Origin: an uncultured Acidobacteriota bacterium
Lineage (GTDB): Bacteria; Acidobacteriota; Thermoanaerobaculia; Gp7-AA8
DNA length: 13,306 nucleotides
Assembly (NCBI GenBank): GCA_946887105.1
Contig: CAMPKJ010000133.1
Location: 1 to 13,306 of the forward strand
Reading direction: 5' to 3'
Both the position numbers and the translations under genes were made by a program. The stretch's first letter is position 1. Every line of letters starts with the position of its first letter. Below the pieces are notes generated by a model. It was not told the origin of the DNA and searched no databases. It worked only from the letters and a program-made list of their open reading frames with translations. Shown in pieces: positions 1 through 7,598 of this stretch.

Positions 1-1817
1 CGGACGCATCGACACACGCCATCACGCGAAGAGGCGATGGGTTTCTGGCAGTCCTCGGAGCGAGTAACGAGGCCATTCGCGCGGTGGCGCTCGACCGTCA
101 CAGCCAAACGGTTGCGGAGAACACGTTTCCCTTGTCCACTCGAGCCTACCTCGAGCTCGCAGCGGGCAGCGATGGAACGAAGTCTCTCGCGGTCTGGTAT
201 CACGACAGCCAGATAGGCGCGATCACGATTGACGAGAATGCAGAATTCGGCGCGCCACTCGAACTTGGCCGATCCGGATGGCCCGCCACGTCGACTGTGG
301 TCTGGAATGGCGCCGCGTGGACCGTCTCCTACGCACAGGACGGCCATTCGACGCTCTCCAAAGCAGTGATCGTTCAGGTGCACCCCGACGGACATTCGGT
401 TCTGGCGCGGGAAGAGAGCGCGGTGCGCAACGTCGAGCCCACGGTCGCCGCACTCGATGGCCGCATCCTCGCCGCGTGGCGCCCGGCCGGCGCGGACCGA
501 AGCCCGGTCGTCGCGGCGCTCCCACTCGCCACTCCTCAGCCCAGGGCGATCCCGTGGGTCGCATCGCGGCAGACGCTCCTTGCAACGGCGTCTTCAGACG
601 ACGCGACGCTCCTCGTCTGGAGTGAGACCACCGATGGAGAGCTTTCGATCCATGCGGGAGTGCGTGACCTCGAGGGACAGTGGAACGAACGCCGGTTGGC
701 GACGATCCCCGTTTTCGGGGCTCGCAGAATTCTGGCAGCGAGTGACGGTCATGGATTTGCGATTGCGCTTTCCGGACCGGCGGCGCCAGCATCACTGATC
801 CGTCTCGATCGTCACGGACGATCGTCCGGCGAGCCGATCACCCTCCCGATTCGTCCGGAAGTCATGGCTTGGAATGGAACGAACTATGCGCTCATCGATT
901 CGGGCGGCTCGGGAATCCTGGTCAGCCCAGACGGTGTGCAGTCCGCAGTCGTCAACATCAGTATGTTTTTCATTCCAATGGCGATGGCGTCGGATGGCCA
1001 TGGCTTCTTCGTCGCGGGCGACCTCCCCGATTGCTCGCTTCTTTGTCCGGAGTACCCCATCCACGGCGTACGCCTCGGACCTGATCTGATGAGACTCGAC
1101 GCGGAGGAGTACGTTCTCGCGGACGACAGCGCGACACTGGCCGGACTGGCATGGGATGGGTCGCGATACGTCCTGATCGCGAACAGCTACGAAGGCAGCT
1201 TCGTTGCGTACATGCCGCCCGCTCCAAGCGCGAGCGTGGCCACGAAGAAGATCCTTCCGAACATCCATCCGGAAGCGATGACGGCGCTTCGCGATGGGAC
1301 GATCGCGCTCGCAGGCCGCGACGAAACGAACCTACGGGTGGCGTTCATGAGCACCAGCGGCACGATTCTGCGTACGTCGGACATCGAAGGCGTGGCAACG
1401 ACCGCGCCGCGGCTCGAGTCGCTTGCCGATGGAGTGGCGCTCTTCAGTGCAACCGTGCAGAACGCGGCCCCGCATGACGGCACCAGCCGCATCGTGACGG
1501 CCATCGCGCGTTCATCCAGCGTCACGCCTCCCACTGCACCTCACATCGGCGTGCGCGTGAAGAACGGAGTCATGCAGGTCGACTGGACGGCCGCTTCCGG
1601 GACGGTGAACGGCTATCGGCTGGAGTACCGCATCGACGACGATGAATGGGTCGAGTGGGAGCAGTGGTTCGGACCGGGCGTACAAAGCAAGTCCATCCGG
1701 CAACCGTCCTTCGGAACGCAGTTCGCGTTCCGCGTGCGCGCGTTCAACGATGGCGGCGCAGGTCCGTACTCGGCCACGGCGTTGACGAAGCCGGGCCGGC
1801 GTCGCGCGGTGCGTTAG
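1..1817 (+). CDS. Repeat-rich protein with C-terminal fibronectin type III domain, 5'-truncated by window edge
   Basis: The frame is open from base 3 with no stop, so the true start lies upstream. A GTG at 84 is only an internal candidate. About 604 residues are visible. Roughly ten degenerate beta-strand-type repeats follow one another, built around W-(D/N)-G-x-x-Y/W or S-D-G-H-G-F cores: VVWNGAAWTV, MAWNGTNYAL, LAWDGSRYVL, and ASDGHGFAIA and ASDGHGFFVA. This spacing suggests a beta-propeller or similar blade fold. The last ~97 residues, starting at TPPTAPHIGV, match a fibronectin type III domain (VDWTAASG, GYRLEYR, FRVRAFNDGGAGPYS). The protein ends in GRRRAVR. Proteins of this build are usually exported, but the signal peptide would be off the window. 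No enzyme motif is visible and the function is unknown. It converges on the next gene with a 6-base gap and no visible terminator. Confidence 0.85.
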   Translation, partial: DASTHAITRRGDGFLAVLGASNEAIRAVALDRHSQTVAENTFPLSTRAYLELAAGSDGTKSLAVWYHDSQIGAITIDENAEFGAPLELGRSGWPATSTVVWNGAAWTVSYAQDGHSTLSKAVIVQVHPDGHSVLAREESAVRNVEPTVAALDGRILAAWRPAGADRSPVVAALPLATPQPRAIPWVASRQTLLATASSDDATLLVWSETTDGELSIHAGVRDLEGQWNERRLATIPVFGARRILAASDGHGFAIALSGPAAPASLIRLDRHGRSSGEPITLPIRPEVMAWNGTNYALIDSGGSGILVSPDGVQSAVVNISMFFIPMAMASDGHGFFVAGDLPDCSLLCPEYPIHGVRLGPDLMRLDAEEYVLADDSATLAGLAWDGSRYVLIANSYEGSFVAYMPPAPSASVATKKILPNIHPEAMTALRDGTIALAGRDETNLRVAFMSTSGTILRTSDIEGVATTAPRLESLADGVALFSATVQNAAPHDGTSRIVTAIARSSSVTPPTAPHIGVRVKNGVMQVDWTAASGTVNGYRLEYRIDDDEWVEWEQWFGPGVQSKSIRQPSFGTQFAFRVRAFNDGGAGPYSATALTKPGRRRAVR

Positions 1818-1823
1818 TCCAGG

Positions 1824-2303
1824 CTATCGACGTCCGAACCCGCCGCTGAGCGCCGGCTTTCTCCGTTCGCGATGCACGATGTGCACGCCCTCGGGGCCGC
1901 CGACGATCGCCACCTCGGTCTGCCCCGTCGCGACCGCGGCCGCGGCGCGCTGCGAGAAGTCGATGCGCACCGGCCCGGCCGTCGAGTCCGCGCGCAGCCA
2001 CTGCTCGCGCGCCATCGGCTCCATCACGGTGGGATCCGCATGCGTCTGTTCCGTTGCCACCGCCGGCGCCTCACGCACGACCTCGACCGGCTTCTTCTGC
2101 TCGACCTGCGGGAGTTCGCGCTCGAGCAGGCGGCCGTATCTCGCGGGCCCGACGCCACGCATCTCGGAACGGATCGTGATGCCGAGGAAGAGGACGAGAA
2201 GCGCGATCACCGAATAGCCGAAGTTGCGCAGCGTCAGATAGCGCTTGTGCTGCCTGCGGTCGCGAATCGGAACGATAAGATCGGGTCTGCGCTTGCGAAG
2301 CAT
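1824..2303 (-). CDS. Small single-pass membrane protein, unknown function
   Basis: This 159-residue protein is not recognised. It begins with a very basic stretch (MLRKRRPDLIVPIRDRRQHK), followed by one hydrophobic segment at about residues 28-44 (YSVIALLVLFLGITI). By the positive-inside rule the N-terminus should be cytoplasmic and the remaining ~115 residues outside. The outer part is Glu/Pro/Val-rich near residues 62-85, probably a flexible stalk. It ends in a possible small strand-rich piece (GQTEVAIVGGPEGVHIVHRER) and a basic tail. Codon third positions are G/C-rich in this frame, supporting real coding. The ATG at 2303 has only a weak ribosome-binding sequence. It is divergent from the oxidoreductase gene with only 41 bases between the two starts. 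An anchor or periplasmic adaptor role is possible but unsupported. Confidence 0.65.
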   Translation of the reverse strand: MLRKRRPDLIVPIRDRRQHKRYLTLRNFGYSVIALLVLFLGITIRSEMRGVGPARYGRLLERELPQVEQKKPVEVVREAPAVATEQTHADPTVMEPMAREQWLRADSTAGPVRIDFSQRAAAAVATGQTEVAIVGGPEGVHIVHRERRKPALSGGFGRR

Positions 2304-2344
2304 TTGAGCGCATCTACTTCAAACGAGCTGCCAAGGGAGGCGAA

Positions 2345-3394
2345 ATGGCGCGAATCGGGATCATCGGAACGGGTTGGGGCGCGCGGGTGCAGGCGCCGAC
2401 GTTCGGCGAGGCGGGACTGGACGTGATCGCCATTGCCGGGCACAACCGCGAGCGGACGCGCGTCATCGCGGACGACCTCGCCTTGCAGGCATTCGACGAC
2501 TGGCGCGACGTGGCCGCGTCTGCCGATCTCGATCTGATCTCCATCGTCACGCCTCCGTCGGAGCATCACCAGATGGCGCTGGCCGCGCTCGAGGCCGGCA
2601 AGCACGTGCTGCTCGAGAAGCCGACCGCGTTGCACGCGGGCGAAGCGGAGGAGCTCGTCGCGGCGGCGAAGCGCCATCCCGATCGCATCACGCTGATCGA
2701 TCACGAATTGCGCTTCCTCCCCTCCTGGCGCGAGGCGCGTGCGCGGATGGCGGACGAGATCGGCGCGATCCGGTATGCGGAGGTGCGGTATGCGAGTCCG
2801 GCGCGCGGCGATCGCAATCGCAGGTGGGACTGGTGGAGCGATGCCGCACGCGGCGGCGGCGTGTGGGGCGCGGTCGGATCGCACTTCGTCGATGCGCTGC
2901 GCTACTTCGGCATGGAGATCGAGGCGGCGCTCGCGGTGATGCGTTCCACGATCGCGCAGCGTCCCCACGACGACCGAATGCGCGCGGTGACGTCGGACGA
3001 CTTCGCGTCCGTCGACCTGCGCCTGCGCGGCGGTGCGATCGCGGCGATGACGTTCAGTGCAGTTTCGAATGGACCGGATGAGTCGAGCGTGCTGACGATC
3101 CACGGCGAGCGCGGCGCCATGCGCTTCATCGGCGAGGAAGTGCTGCTCTCGCAGAACCGCGAGCCGTTCGCGACCATGGCCGGCGGCCCGCTGGCGGAAC
3201 GCCCCGGCAACTCGCACGGCGGCGCATTCGGCAGCGGGACGTTGCACCTCGGGCGCGCACTGCGCGCGGCGCTGGACGAGGGAGCGACGGACGCGCTCAC
3301 ACCGGCGGCGACGTTTGCGGATGGGCTGATGCAGCAGCGCGTGCTGGATGCGGCGCGGACGAGCGCCAAAGAGGGGCGTTGGGTGGCGGTGTAG
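2345..3394 (+). CDS. Gfo/Idh/MocA-family NAD(P)-dependent oxidoreductase
   Basis: The 349-residue product has the usual length of the family. The N-terminal Rossmann fold (about 1-120) opens with the dinucleotide-binding loop GIIGTGWGAR (residues 5-14). It carries the family signature EKP at 91-93 (VLLEKPTA), whose lysine is the expected catalytic residue. The C-terminal alpha/beta domain contains GGGVWGAVGSHFVDALRYF (170-188), corresponding to the family's G-H-x-x-D region with H180 and D183. Such enzymes oxidise or reduce sugars, inositols or related hydroxy compounds with NAD(P); the substrate cannot be read from sequence. There is no signal peptide, so it should be cytosolic. The ATG at 2345 is preceded by a good ribosome-binding site (AAGGGAGG, 4 bases upstream). 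The 3' end overlaps the convergent glycosyltransferase gene by 98 bases. Confidence 0.93.
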   Translation: MARIGIIGTGWGARVQAPTFGEAGLDVIAIAGHNRERTRVIADDLALQAFDDWRDVAASADLDLISIVTPPSEHHQMALAALEAGKHVLLEKPTALHAGEAEELVAAAKRHPDRITLIDHELRFLPSWREARARMADEIGAIRYAEVRYASPARGDRNRRWDWWSDAARGGGVWGAVGSHFVDALRYFGMEIEAALAVMRSTIAQRPHDDRMRAVTSDDFASVDLRLRGGAIAAMTFSAVSNGPDESSVLTIHGERGAMRFIGEEVLLSQNREPFATMAGGPLAERPGNSHGGAFGSGTLHLGRALRAALDEGATDALTPAATFADGLMQQRVLDAARTSAKEGRWVAV

Positions 3395-4580
3395 CGAGCT
3401 TCCAGATCGCACATGCAAACAACGCGAACAACGCCGGCCCGATCAGCTTCGCATCGTTCGGATAGACCGCAATGCGCGTCACGATCTCGAACGGCTCCTC
3501 GGCAATCGCGGCGAGCGCCAGCAGCGACACCGCGGCGCCGGTCCGCGATCGCATCAACGCCAGCGCAACCGGAACGACCAGCACCATGTAGTGCAGCCAG
3601 ACCACCGTCGCCGACAGCAGGTAGATCAGGATCGCCACGCCGGCGATCATCACGTCATCGCGCGACTTTCCCCGCCAGATCGCGACGGCCGCGATCGTCG
3701 TCAGTAGCAGCGCGACGGTGTAACTCACCCACGCTCCCTGCTCGTGAAACAACATCAGCAGCGGTGTGACGTTGCGCTCCGTGCGCGTCGGCAGGCGGTG
3801 ATAGAACTCGTTCGCGCGCGCGATCCACTGCAGCCAGACGTCGAACGAGCCGTAGCGGATCGCCGCCGCGACGATGGCGATCGCTACACCGGCCGCGCCG
3901 CCGAGCACTTCCAATCGCAGCCGGCGCCAATCGCGCGCGGCCATCCGTGCCCCGACGAGCAGCAGCGGGATCAGGATCAGGTTCGGCTTGAACGCGACCA
4001 GCATCCCCGCGATCGCTCCCGCAATCAACGGCGGAGACAGCAGCGATGCGCCGAGTATCAGCAGCTGCAGCGAGTTCACATTGCCGACGCGCAGGTCGGC
4101 CTCGAAGCCGCGATACCAGAGCAACAGCGCCGCGAGCAGGAACAGTGCGCTCGCCCACGACAGCCGCACCGCGCGTGCAATCAGGAGAAACCCGGCGAGG
4201 AACGCGGCCAGGACGGCGACGTGATACTGCCGCAGCGCGCGATCGTAGTCGCGGCTCACCCAGCTGAGGCACGTGTAGAGAAACGGGCTGGAAACGCTGT
4301 CGAGAAAGCGGCGCCGCGAAGCGTCGAATCGGCGCAGCTCCGAACCGCTGCGCAGGCCGCGCTCGTGATACTCCTCGCCGATGCGCGACTGCACGTCGCG
4401 GTCGTAGATGTTGTCCTTGCCGCTGTGGACGTCCGCGCGTCCCGCGAGCTGCGCGTTGACGTAGTAAATGTAGAAATCGAGGCCCGCGGCGCGCTCGTTC
4501 TGGCGCCACGAGACGGACACGGCGTAGATCGCGGCGAGCACAGCCAGCGCTGTCAGCACAATCTGTCCGGACCGCCGCAT
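3297..4580 (-). CDS. Polytopic GT87/DUF2029-type glycosyltransferase
   Basis: The 427-residue integral membrane protein has about ten hydrophobic segments, for example near residues 7-24, 118-140, 184-210, 225-241, 282-301, 310-345 and 378-394. After the first helix comes GLDFYIYYVNAQLAG (33-47), with an aspartate (D35) in the loop position typical of GT-C enzymes. AFKPNLILIP (196-205) resembles the K-P motif of the DUF2029/GT87 family. Members transfer sugars, often mannose, from polyprenyl-phosphate donors on the outer face of the membrane; donor and acceptor here are unknown. I chose the ATG at 4580. A TTG at 4607 in frame is less likely because it falls on the pnp terminator hairpin. No clear ribosome-binding site precedes the ATG. 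Residues 396-427 (Pro/Ala/Ser-rich) are encoded opposite the oxidoreductase gene and look dispensable. Confidence 0.85.
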   Translation of the reverse strand: MRRSGQIVLTALAVLAAIYAVSVSWRQNERAAGLDFYIYYVNAQLAGRADVHSGKDNIYDRDVQSRIGEEYHERGLRSGSELRRFDASRRRFLDSVSSPFLYTCLSWVSRDYDRALRQYHVAVLAAFLAGFLLIARAVRLSWASALFLLAALLLWYRGFEADLRVGNVNSLQLLILGASLLSPPLIAGAIAGMLVAFKPNLILIPLLLVGARMAARDWRRLRLEVLGGAAGVAIAIVAAAIRYGSFDVWLQWIARANEFYHRLPTRTERNVTPLLMLFHEQGAWVSYTVALLLTTIAAVAIWRGKSRDDVMIAGVAILIYLLSATVVWLHYMVLVVPVALALMRSRTGAAVSLLALAAIAEEPFEIVTRIAVYPNDAKLIGPALFALFACAIWKLATPPPNAPLWRSSAPHPARAAASAHPQTSPPV

Positions 4581-4605
4581 CGGCGCGCAGTGTAGCGCCA
4601 CACGC

Positions 4606-4634
4606 AAAAAGGCCGGGCATTGCGCCCGGCCTTT
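4606..4634 (-). terminator. Rho-independent terminator of pnp
   Basis: A perfect 11-bp stem (4608-4618 with 4624-4634, arm GCCCGGCCTTT on plus) encloses a 5-base loop. On the minus strand it is followed by a run of five T (4610-4606). It sits 24 bases past the pnp stop. This is the clearest intrinsic terminator in the window and marks the 3' end of the infB-to-pnp cluster. It also separates pnp from the glycosyltransferase gene, whose chosen start is about 25 bases further on. Confidence 0.92.
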
Positions 4635-4658
4635 CGACTCGTTGCGTTACGTGTGGTG

Positions 4659-7040
4659 TCAGCCTTGCGGCTCGCCGCCGCCCTGCTGACCGCCGCCTTC
4701 GTTGCCGCCGCCTTCGCGGCGTGGCGGACGGGGACCACGATCGTCGCGACGCGGACCACGATCGCCGCCGCCTTCGCGACGCGGGCCACGATCGCGATCG
4801 CCACCGCGGAATCCGCCGCCGCCGCCACCTTCACGGCGCGGACCACGATCGCGATCTCCGCCGCGGAATCCTCCGCGATCGCCGCCGCCGCCTTCACGCG
4901 GGCCACGCGGCCCACGCTCTTCGCGAGCTTTCATCGCGGCCAGCTCCTCCTCCGTCGGAGGCGGGAGCAGCGGCTTGCGCGACAGGCGGATCTTGCCGGT
5001 GTCGGGCTCGATGCCCACCACCTGCACTTCCACCTCATCGCCCATCTGGAAGAGATCCGTGACCTGGCCGACGCGCGTGTGCGCCATCTCGGAGATGTGC
5101 AGCAGGCCGTCCTGGCCGGGCAGGATCTCGATGAACGCTCCGTACGGCTCGATGCGCTTGACCGTGCCTTTGTAGTTCGCGCCGACGTCGGGCGACGCCG
5201 TCAGTCCCTTGATGATCTCGATGGCGCGCTCGGCCGACTTCGCATCGGTCGAGGCGATGGTCACCTTGCCGTCATCATCGACGTCGATCTTCGTGCCGGT
5301 CTCTTCGACGATCCAGCGGATGGTCTTGCCACCCGAGCCGATCACGTCGCGGATGCGGTCCTTCGGAACGTGGATGGTGTAGAGGCGCGGCGCGAACTCG
5401 GAGAGCTCGGCGGCCGGCGTCGAGATCGCAGCATCCATCTTGTCGAGGATGTGCATGCGACCGGCGTTCGCCTGCGCGAGCGCCTGGGCCATCACTTCGC
5501 GGGAAAGACCCGCGACCTTGATGTCCATCTGCAGTGCGGTGATGCCGTTGCGCGAACCGGCCACCTTGAAGTCCATGTCCCCTTCGTGGTCTTCCATGCC
5601 GGCGATGTCGGAGAGCACGGCGAACTTGCCGTTCTCACCGCTCACCAGACCCATGGCCACGCCGGCGACGGACGAGCGCAGCGGAACGCCGCCGGCCATC
5701 ATGGCCAGCGAGCCGCCGCACACCGAGGCCATCGACGAAGAGCCGTTGGACTCGAGGATGTCGGAGACGATGCGGATCGTGTACGCGAACTCTTCTTCCG
5801 GCGGCAGCAGCGGCGCGAGCGCGCGGCGGGCCAGATTGCCGTGGCCGATCTCGCGGCGCGCGGGACCGCGCAGGAACTTCACTTCACCGACCGAGAACGG
5901 CGGGAAGTTGTAGTGAAGCATGAAGCGCTGGAAGGTCTCGCCTTCGAAGTCTTCGATCTTCTGCGCTTCCTGCGGCGTGCCGAGGGTCACCGTGACCAGC
6001 GCCTGCGTCTCGCCGCGGGTGAAGATCGCCGAGCCGTGCGTACGCGGGAGCACGCCGAGATCGATCGAGATCGGACGGATCTCGTCGAAGCGGCGGCCGT
6101 CGACGCGCATGCTCTCGTTGAGCATGAGATTGCGGAAGATCACCACCTCCATCTCACCGAAGGCGGCGTTGACCGCGGACAGGCGCTCGACGTCTTCCGC
6201 CGGAACGCTGCTCTGGATGGCGGTCTTGACCGCCTTGATCGCGGCGTAGCGCGCGTGCTTGCCTTTGGTGAGCATCGCCTCGCGCAGCGCCGGTCCGTGC
6301 TGCGACATCAGCTCCTGCAGCAGCTCGTCGGTGAACTTCGGCTTGTACTCCACCGCGATCTTCTCTTTGTTGACGTCGGCGCGGAGCTGGTTCTGCAGCT
6401 CGCACAGCCGCTTGATTTCCGCGTGCGCGGCGTCGAAGGCATCGAGGACGATGCTCTCGCTCACTTCGCGCGCGCCTGCCTCGACCATCACGATCGCGGA
6501 GCTCGTACCGGCTACGACCAGGTCGAGGTCGGAGAGATCGCGCTGCGCGTTGGTCGGATTGATCACCAGCTGTCCGTCGATGTAGCCGACGCGGACGGCG
6601 GAGATCGGATCGAGGAACGGGATCTCGGAGATCACCAGCGCGGTCGATGCCGCGTTGATGGCCAGGATGTCCGGATCGTTTTCGCCGTCGGCGGAAAGCA
6701 CGAGGGCGATGATCTGCGTCTCCTGGCGGTAGCCCTTCTGGAAGGAGGGACGCAGGGGACGGTCGATGAGGCGCGAGGTGAGGATTTCCTTTTCGGTGGG
6801 CCGTCCTTCGCGCTTAAAGAAGCCGCCCGGGATTCTCCCGCCGGCGTACGTGTACTCCTTGTAGTCGACCGTGAGCGGCATGAAGTCGCCGAGGACGGTG
6901 CCGTCTTTGTAGCAGGCGGTGGCCAGGACCACCGTGTCGCCGTAGCGGATGACGCAGGCGCCGTTGGCCTGCTTGGCGATCGCACCTGTCTCCAGCGACA
7001 GGGACTTCCCGCCGATCTCTAACTCTCTCTTGAATGCCAT
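4659..7040 (-). CDS. pnp: Polyribonucleotide nucleotidyltransferase (PNPase) with RGG-type tail
   Basis: PNPase degrades RNA 3' to 5' using phosphate, releasing nucleoside diphosphates; it works as a cytosolic trimer. From the ATG at 7040 the product has 793 residues, longer than the ~711 of E. coli. Order: first RNase PH-like core (about 10-140), helical domain (about 145-300), second catalytic core (about 312-540) with FRGE-type [11 protein letters not shown] and [17 protein letters not shown] domain (about 551-611, GxxG loop GSGG at 568-571) and S1 domain (about 619-689). D484 and D490 match the catalytic aspartates known as D486 and D492 in E. coli. Residues 704-793 are a Gly/Arg-rich extension. 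The start is set by [11 protein letters not shown] alignment and by AAGGAA 4 bases before the ATG; an in-frame start nine codons upstream lacks this. It follows rpsO after a 174-base leader. Confidence 0.97.
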   Translation of the reverse strand: MAFKRELEIGGKSLSLETGAIAKQANGACVIRYGDTVVLATACYKDGTVLGDFMPLTVDYKEYTYAGGRIPGGFFKREGRPTEKEILTSRLIDRPLRPSFQKGYRQETQIIALVLSADGENDPDILAINAASTALVISEIPFLDPISAVRVGYIDGQLVINPTNAQRDLSDLDLVVAGTSSAIVMVEAGAREVSESIVLDAFDAAHAEIKRLCELQNQLRADVNKEKIAVEYKPKFTDELLQELMSQHGPALREAMLTKGKHARYAAIKAVKTAIQSSVPAEDVERLSAVNAAFGEMEVVIFRNLMLNESMRVDGRRFDEIRPISIDLGVLPRTHGSAIFTRGETQALVTVTLGTPQEAQKIEDFEGETFQRFMLHYNFPPFSVGEVKFLRGPARREIGHGNLARRALAPLLPPEEEFAYTIRIVSDILESNGSSSMASVCGGSLAMMAGGVPLRSSVAGVAMGLVSGENGKFAVLSDIAGMEDHEGDMDFKVAGSRNGITALQMDIKVAGLSREVMAQALAQANAGRMHILDKMDAAISTPAAELSEFAPRLYTIHVPKDRIRDVIGSGGKTIRWIVEETGTKIDVDDDGKVTIASTDAKSAERAIEIIKGLTASPDVGANYKGTVKRIEPYGAFIEILPGQDGLLHISEMAHTRVGQVTDLFQMGDEVEVQVVGIEPDTGKIRLSRKPLLPPPTEEELAAMKAREERGPRGPREGGGGDRGGFRGGDRDRGPRREGGGGGGFRGGDRDRGPRREGGGDRGPRRDDRGPRPPRREGGGNEGGGQQGGGEPQG
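4755..4868 (-). repeat. Two tandem 57-bp units in the pnp tail (RGG-type repeat)
   Basis: Residues 725-743 and 744-762 of PNPase repeat a 19-residue unit, [16 protein letters not shown] plus a Gly or Asp/Arg end. The DNA is repeated too: both copies contain a close version of gcgcggaccacgatcgcgat on the plus strand. Further partial units ([18 protein letters not shown]) follow on the C-terminal side. Such a tract can change length by slippage or unequal recombination, so copy number may differ among relatives. Confidence 0.8.
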
Positions 7041-7044
7041 TGAG

Positions 7045-7050
7045 TTCCTT
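7045..7050 (-). promoter_or_regulatory. pnp ribosome-binding site
   Basis: The minus strand reads AAGGAA, 4 bases before the ATG at 7040. This decides for the MAFKRE start, which also agrees with the conserved PNPase N-terminus. The upstream in-frame start at 7067 has no comparable site. Confidence 0.75.
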
Positions 7051-7177
7051 CGGTGGCGCGAGACCACTCATCACCTCGCACCGTCTTGATGTGTTCGGGG
7101 CCGAACGATGGGATCCGGCCGGAAGGAAAATTTTCGTGCAGAGCCCGAGCCAGATTGGGAAGGGCGGAAAACACGAA

Positions 7178-7199
7178 GGGGCGGGCTGTTGCCCGCCCC
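7178..7199 (-). terminator. Hairpin between rpsO and pnp (terminator or attenuator)
   Basis: A perfect 9-bp GC stem (GGGGCGGGC 7178-7186 with 7191-7199) has a 4-base loop. On the minus strand it is followed by TTCGTGTTTTCC, only moderately T-rich. It lies 15 bases after the rpsO stop and 137 bases before the pnp start. In E. coli a terminator and an RNase III-cleaved leader also separate rpsO from pnp. Here the hairpin could end part of the rpsO transcripts, protect their 3' ends, or act in pnp leader control. The rest of the leader (7041-7177) shows only short palindromes such as tccggccgga and no strong promoter. Confidence 0.65.
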
Positions 7200-7214
7200 C
7201 GAGGGGATCGCGCG

Positions 7215-7484
7215 TTACTTACGGATACCGAGCTTATCGATGATCGTGCGGTACCGCTCCACATCGGTCTTCTTGAGGTAGTCAAGAAGCCGGCGGCGGC
7301 GTCCGACGAGCTTCAGCAGACCGCGGCGGGAGTGATGATCCTTCGCGTGGGTCTTGAAATGCTCGGTGAGGTAGGTAATGCGGTTCGAGAGAAGTGCGAT
7401 CTGCACTTCTGGCGACCCGGTATCGCTGTCATGGACGCGATACTGGTTGACGATGGAGGTCTTCTCCTGCTTCGTGGTCGACAA
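7215..7484 (-). CDS. rpsO: 30S ribosomal protein S15
   Basis: S15 binds the central domain of 16S rRNA early in 30S assembly and makes an inter-subunit bridge. The 89-residue length is exactly typical. The signature region is intact: [23 protein letters not shown], then [23 protein letters not shown], ending [16 protein letters not shown]. The start codon is TTG, not ATG: no in-frame ATG is available near the conserved N-terminus, and AAGGAG stands 8 bases upstream. It lies between truB and pnp, the usual position. S15 represses its own mRNA translation in several phyla through leader structures; the 114-base leader before this gene could house one, but the sequence alone does not prove it. 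Confidence 0.97.
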   Translation of the reverse strand: MSTTKQEKTSIVNQYRVHDSDTGSPEVQIALLSNRITYLTEHFKTHAKDHHSRRGLLKLVGRRRRLLDYLKKTDVERYRTIIDKLGIRK

Positions 7485-7492
7485 AATCCTGT

Positions 7493-7498
7493 CTCCTT
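7493..7498 (-). promoter_or_regulatory. rpsO ribosome-binding site supporting a TTG start
   Basis: The minus strand reads AAGGAG, a full consensus site, 8 bases before the TTG at 7484. It fixes the unusual start codon, because there is no competing ATG in frame. Confidence 0.8.
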
Positions 7499-7547
7499 AG
7501 TGGTTGAACCGGGGCACTGAATACACGTCCAGCTATTCGAACGACGC

Positions 7548-7576
7548 ACCATAACAGCGGGAGATGGCCAAATCAA
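7548..7576 (-). promoter_or_regulatory. Candidate sigma-70-type promoter for rpsO-pnp
   Basis: On the minus strand TTGATT (7576-7571; four matches to TTGACA) is separated by 17 bases from TATGGT (7553-7548; four matches to TATAAT), with an extended -10 TG two bases ahead. Transcription would begin near 7541, giving a leader of about 57 bases. E. coli rpsO also has a promoter between truB and rpsO. This is pattern matching only. Confidence 0.4.
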
Positions 7577-7580
7577 TCCC

Positions 7581-7598
7581 GCGGAAGACCGATTCCGC
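7581..7598 (-). other. Hairpin directly after the truB stop
   Basis: Six-bp arms GCGGAA (7581-7586) and TTCCGC (7593-7598) enclose a 6-base loop and abut the truB stop codon. No T-run follows on the minus strand, so it is unlikely to be a complete terminator. It may be an mRNA 3'-end or processing structure, or chance. Confidence 0.35.

Noticed and set aside
2304..2344. Promoters in the 41-base divergent spacer
   Set aside because: Both neighbours need one, but I found no pair of -35/-10 boxes with acceptable spacing on either strand.
2234..3418. A 394-codon open frame on the minus strand opposite the oxidoreductase gene
   Set aside because: The translation is Arg/His-rich with no recognisable fold, and the opposite frame holds a complete Gfo/Idh/MocA enzyme with its motifs and ribosome-binding site.
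4581..4607. TTG at 4607 as start of the glycosyltransferase
   Set aside because: It overlaps the pnp terminator hairpin and T-run and has no ribosome-binding site; the ATG at 4580 starts just before the first membrane helix.
4700..4930. The repeated plus-strand sequence as a CRISPR or intergenic repeat array
   Set aside because: The repeats lie in frame inside pnp, lack unique spacers, and encode a Gly/Arg-rich protein tract.
4620..7022. An 800-codon open frame on the plus strand opposite pnp
   Set aside because: It mirrors pnp almost end to end, is rich in His/Arg/Asp/Leu without domain structure, and is what a GC-rich gene produces on its opposite strand. pnp itself is unmistakable.
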